From positions 1 to 6,642 of the forward strand of contig JACRPD010000056.1 of NCBI GenBank assembly GCA_016214105.1: 6,642 nt of DNA. The letters are read 5' to 3'. Below, piece by piece: positions 5,134-6,642 of this stretch; the first letter of the stretch is position 1; each line of letters begins with the position of its first letter. Both the position numbers and the translations under genes were made by a program. Origin of the DNA: Candidatus Magasanikiibacteriota bacterium (GTDB taxonomy: Bacteria > Patescibacteriota > Patescibacteriia > Magasanikbacterales > UBA922). Below the pieces are notes generated by a model. It worked only from the letters and a program-made list of their open reading frames with translations, was not told the origin of the DNA and made no database searches.

Positions 5134-5142
5134 CATTGGTCT

Positions 5143-6642
5143 ATGTTTCCTCCTGTCACTTCCTCATCTCTTTTGACTGATCCAATCATTCTGTCATTTT
5201 TTGCTGTCGTCATCCTCGCCGCCGCCATCGCAAGCGTCTTGTTTATTCTGCGCGCGGTTTTTCATTTTAAATTGAAAGAAAGCAAAGCGTTTGACCAAGT
5301 GGTTTTGCAAATTTTAGTCCCGAAAGAACGCAAATCCGAAGGACAGGGCGGACAAGTGGGGCAAGACGACCGGTTGGAACAAATCAGAGAGGAAATCGCC
5401 ATTACCGAAACCTTTTTTTCTTCCCTTGCCGGCTTGCGCGCCCAACGAGGAATTATGAATTGGATCCGCGGCCGCGCTGACAATTTTTCTTTTGAAATCG
5501 TCAGCCACAAAAATCTGATTAATTTTTACGTTGCCGTGCCGCGCAAACTCCAGCCATTCATTGAACAACAGCTCCATTCCCAATATCCTTACGCGCAGAT
5601 TGAAGAAATGACTGACTACAATATTTTTACGGAAAAAAGCTCAATCGTGGGCGCGTGTTTAAGCGGTAGGCAAAAACATGTTTTTCCGTTCAAAACTTAC
5701 AAAAAAATGGATTCGGACCCGCTGAACGTCGTGCTTAGTGTTTTGGGGAAAAATTTTACCGAAGAAAGCGCGATGGCCGTGCAATTCATCGTTCGCTCTT
5801 CCAATCGCAAATGGCGCCGCAAAGGGGTGCAAATCGTGCGCCGAGTCAAAAAAGGCGAAAAATTTGAGTCCGTTACCCGTGGCAACGCTTTCACCCGCGG
5901 ATTAAAAAACTTTTTCAAAGAAATCGGCAGTTTGGCATCGTCAACAAAGAAAACGGAAAATAAACCGGAAGAAAAATATCAGCTTTCCGCCATGGAAGAA
6001 GAAATGTTGAAAGGCATTGAAGAAAAATTAGCCAAAGGCGGAACGGATGTTACGATTAGATTATTAAGCGCGTCAGATAATCCGGAAACCGCGCGCCTTA
6101 ATTTGGATAATTTAATCAACGCTTTCAGCCAATACAATCTCTATCGCTACGGCAATGAATTTTACGCGTCAGTGCCGAAAAAACAATCTTTGCTGATTCG
6201 CGATTTTATTTACCGATCATTTAATGAGAAAAAAAAGCTGATATTAAATACCGAAGAAATGGCCGGCTTCTGGCATCTGCCGCTTCACTCCACCGAAGCG
6301 CCAAATATCAAGTGGTTAACCAGCCGGCGCGCTCCCCCGCCTTCAAACCTGCCGACTGCCGGCTTACTTCTTGGTTATGTTGACTATCGCGGTTCCAGAA
6401 CCAACGTATTTATGAAAGAAGCGGATCGCCGCCGCCATTTGTACATTATCGGCAAGTCCGGCGGCGGTAAATCTGTGTTTATTGCCGGCCTGGCCGTGCA
6501 GGATATTCAAAACAACAAAGGCGTGTGTGTAGTTGACCCGCACGGCGATTTGGTTGAATATATTCTGCAACACATTCCAAAAGAACGCGCTGATGATGTT
6601 ATTATTTTCAATCCATCGGACATGGATAGGCCGGTTGGATTA
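5143..6642 (+). CDS. VirD4/HerA-like type IV secretion ATPase, N-terminal part
   Basis: Five hundred codons are open to the window edge, so the gene is truncated at its 3' end. Residues 13-42 (ILSFFAVVILAAAIASVLFI) form one membrane helix with a basic cytoplasmic flank, as in VirD4/TraG coupling proteins. Residues 43-400 are an N-terminal region without motifs I can name, with a Gly/Gln-rich stretch at 65-75 and a Lys/Glu-rich linker near 266-290. An FtsK/HerA-type P-loop domain then starts: MKEADRRRHLYIIG leads into Walker A GKSGGGKS (437-444), and Walker B VCVVDPHGDLVE is at 461-472 with D465. Proteins with this layout in CPR genomes are annotated as type IV secretion or conjugative transfer ATPases that move DNA or protein across the envelope. 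The start is ATG 5143, without a clear Shine-Dalgarno site. The substrate is unknown. The sensor and arginine-finger parts lie outside the window. Confidence 0.88.
   Translation, partial: MFPPVTSSSLLTDPIILSFFAVVILAAAIASVLFILRAVFHFKLKESKAFDQVVLQILVPKERKSEGQGGQVGQDDRLEQIREEIAITETFFSSLAGLRAQRGIMNWIRGRADNFSFEIVSHKNLINFYVAVPRKLQPFIEQQLHSQYPYAQIEEMTDYNIFTEKSSIVGACLSGRQKHVFPFKTYKKMDSDPLNVVLSVLGKNFTEESAMAVQFIVRSSNRKWRRKGVQIVRRVKKGEKFESVTRGNAFTRGLKNFFKEIGSLASSTKKTENKPEEKYQLSAMEEEMLKGIEEKLAKGGTDVTIRLLSASDNPETARLNLDNLINAFSQYNLYRYGNEFYASVPKKQSLLIRDFIYRSFNEKKKLILNTEEMAGFWHLPLHSTEAPNIKWLTSRRAPPPSNLPTAGLLLGYVDYRGSRTNVFMKEADRRRHLYIIGKSGGGKSVFIAGLAVQDIQNNKGVCVVDPHGDLVEYILQHIPKERADDVIIFNPSDMDRPVGL

Overview
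The window looks like part of a chromosome from a Candidate Phyla Radiation (Patescibacteria) bacterium, probably Parcubacteria-like. The evidence is the combination of type IV pilus genes (pilM, a single receiver domain, a prepilin), a cysteinyl-tRNA synthetase that resembles CPR versions as I remember them, and a membrane-anchored VirD4/HerA-like ATPase beside a 170-residue helper of a kind I recall from CPR secretion loci. TGA ends the response regulator gene, so TGA appears to be a stop here, not a glycine codon as in Gracilibacteria/SR1. The lineage is inferred from protein character, not from a search.

Left half, minus strand: pilM (1273-2409), then a CheY-like response regulator (789-1190), then a prepilin (198-623) that ends at a strong intrinsic terminator. 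pilM and the regulator each have a recognisable extended -10 promoter. The prepilin has by far the strongest Shine-Dalgarno sequence of the window, as expected for an abundant structural subunit. Together they form a pilus assembly and control module; pilN, pilO and the pilus motors are not in the window.

Middle, plus strand: cysS is divergent from pilM and shares a compact 91-bp promoter region with it. Its true N-terminus starts at ATG 2501, in a different frame from the rest of the gene. A one-base frame disruption lies between about 2530 and 2560, next to an A7 run. Downstream of cysS is a previously unexplained 326-bp unit (3995-4320) bounded by near-perfect 28-bp inverted repeats that end in TA. 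It looks like a small TA-targeting transposable element carrying a Trp-rich 70-codon ORF, inserted between cysS and its likely terminator at 4348-4387.

Right half, plus strand: an AT-rich long inverted repeat (4415-4511) precedes a 170-residue helical protein gene (4532-5044). An inverted array of octamers (5045-5133) follows, then the first 500 codons of the secretion/conjugation-type ATPase (5143 to the window end, truncated). These last two genes probably act together at the cell envelope in DNA or protein transfer.

The intergenic spaces are unusually rich in palindromic elements: at least five distinct ones in about 1.5 kb of non-coding DNA, two of them directly abutting stop codons.
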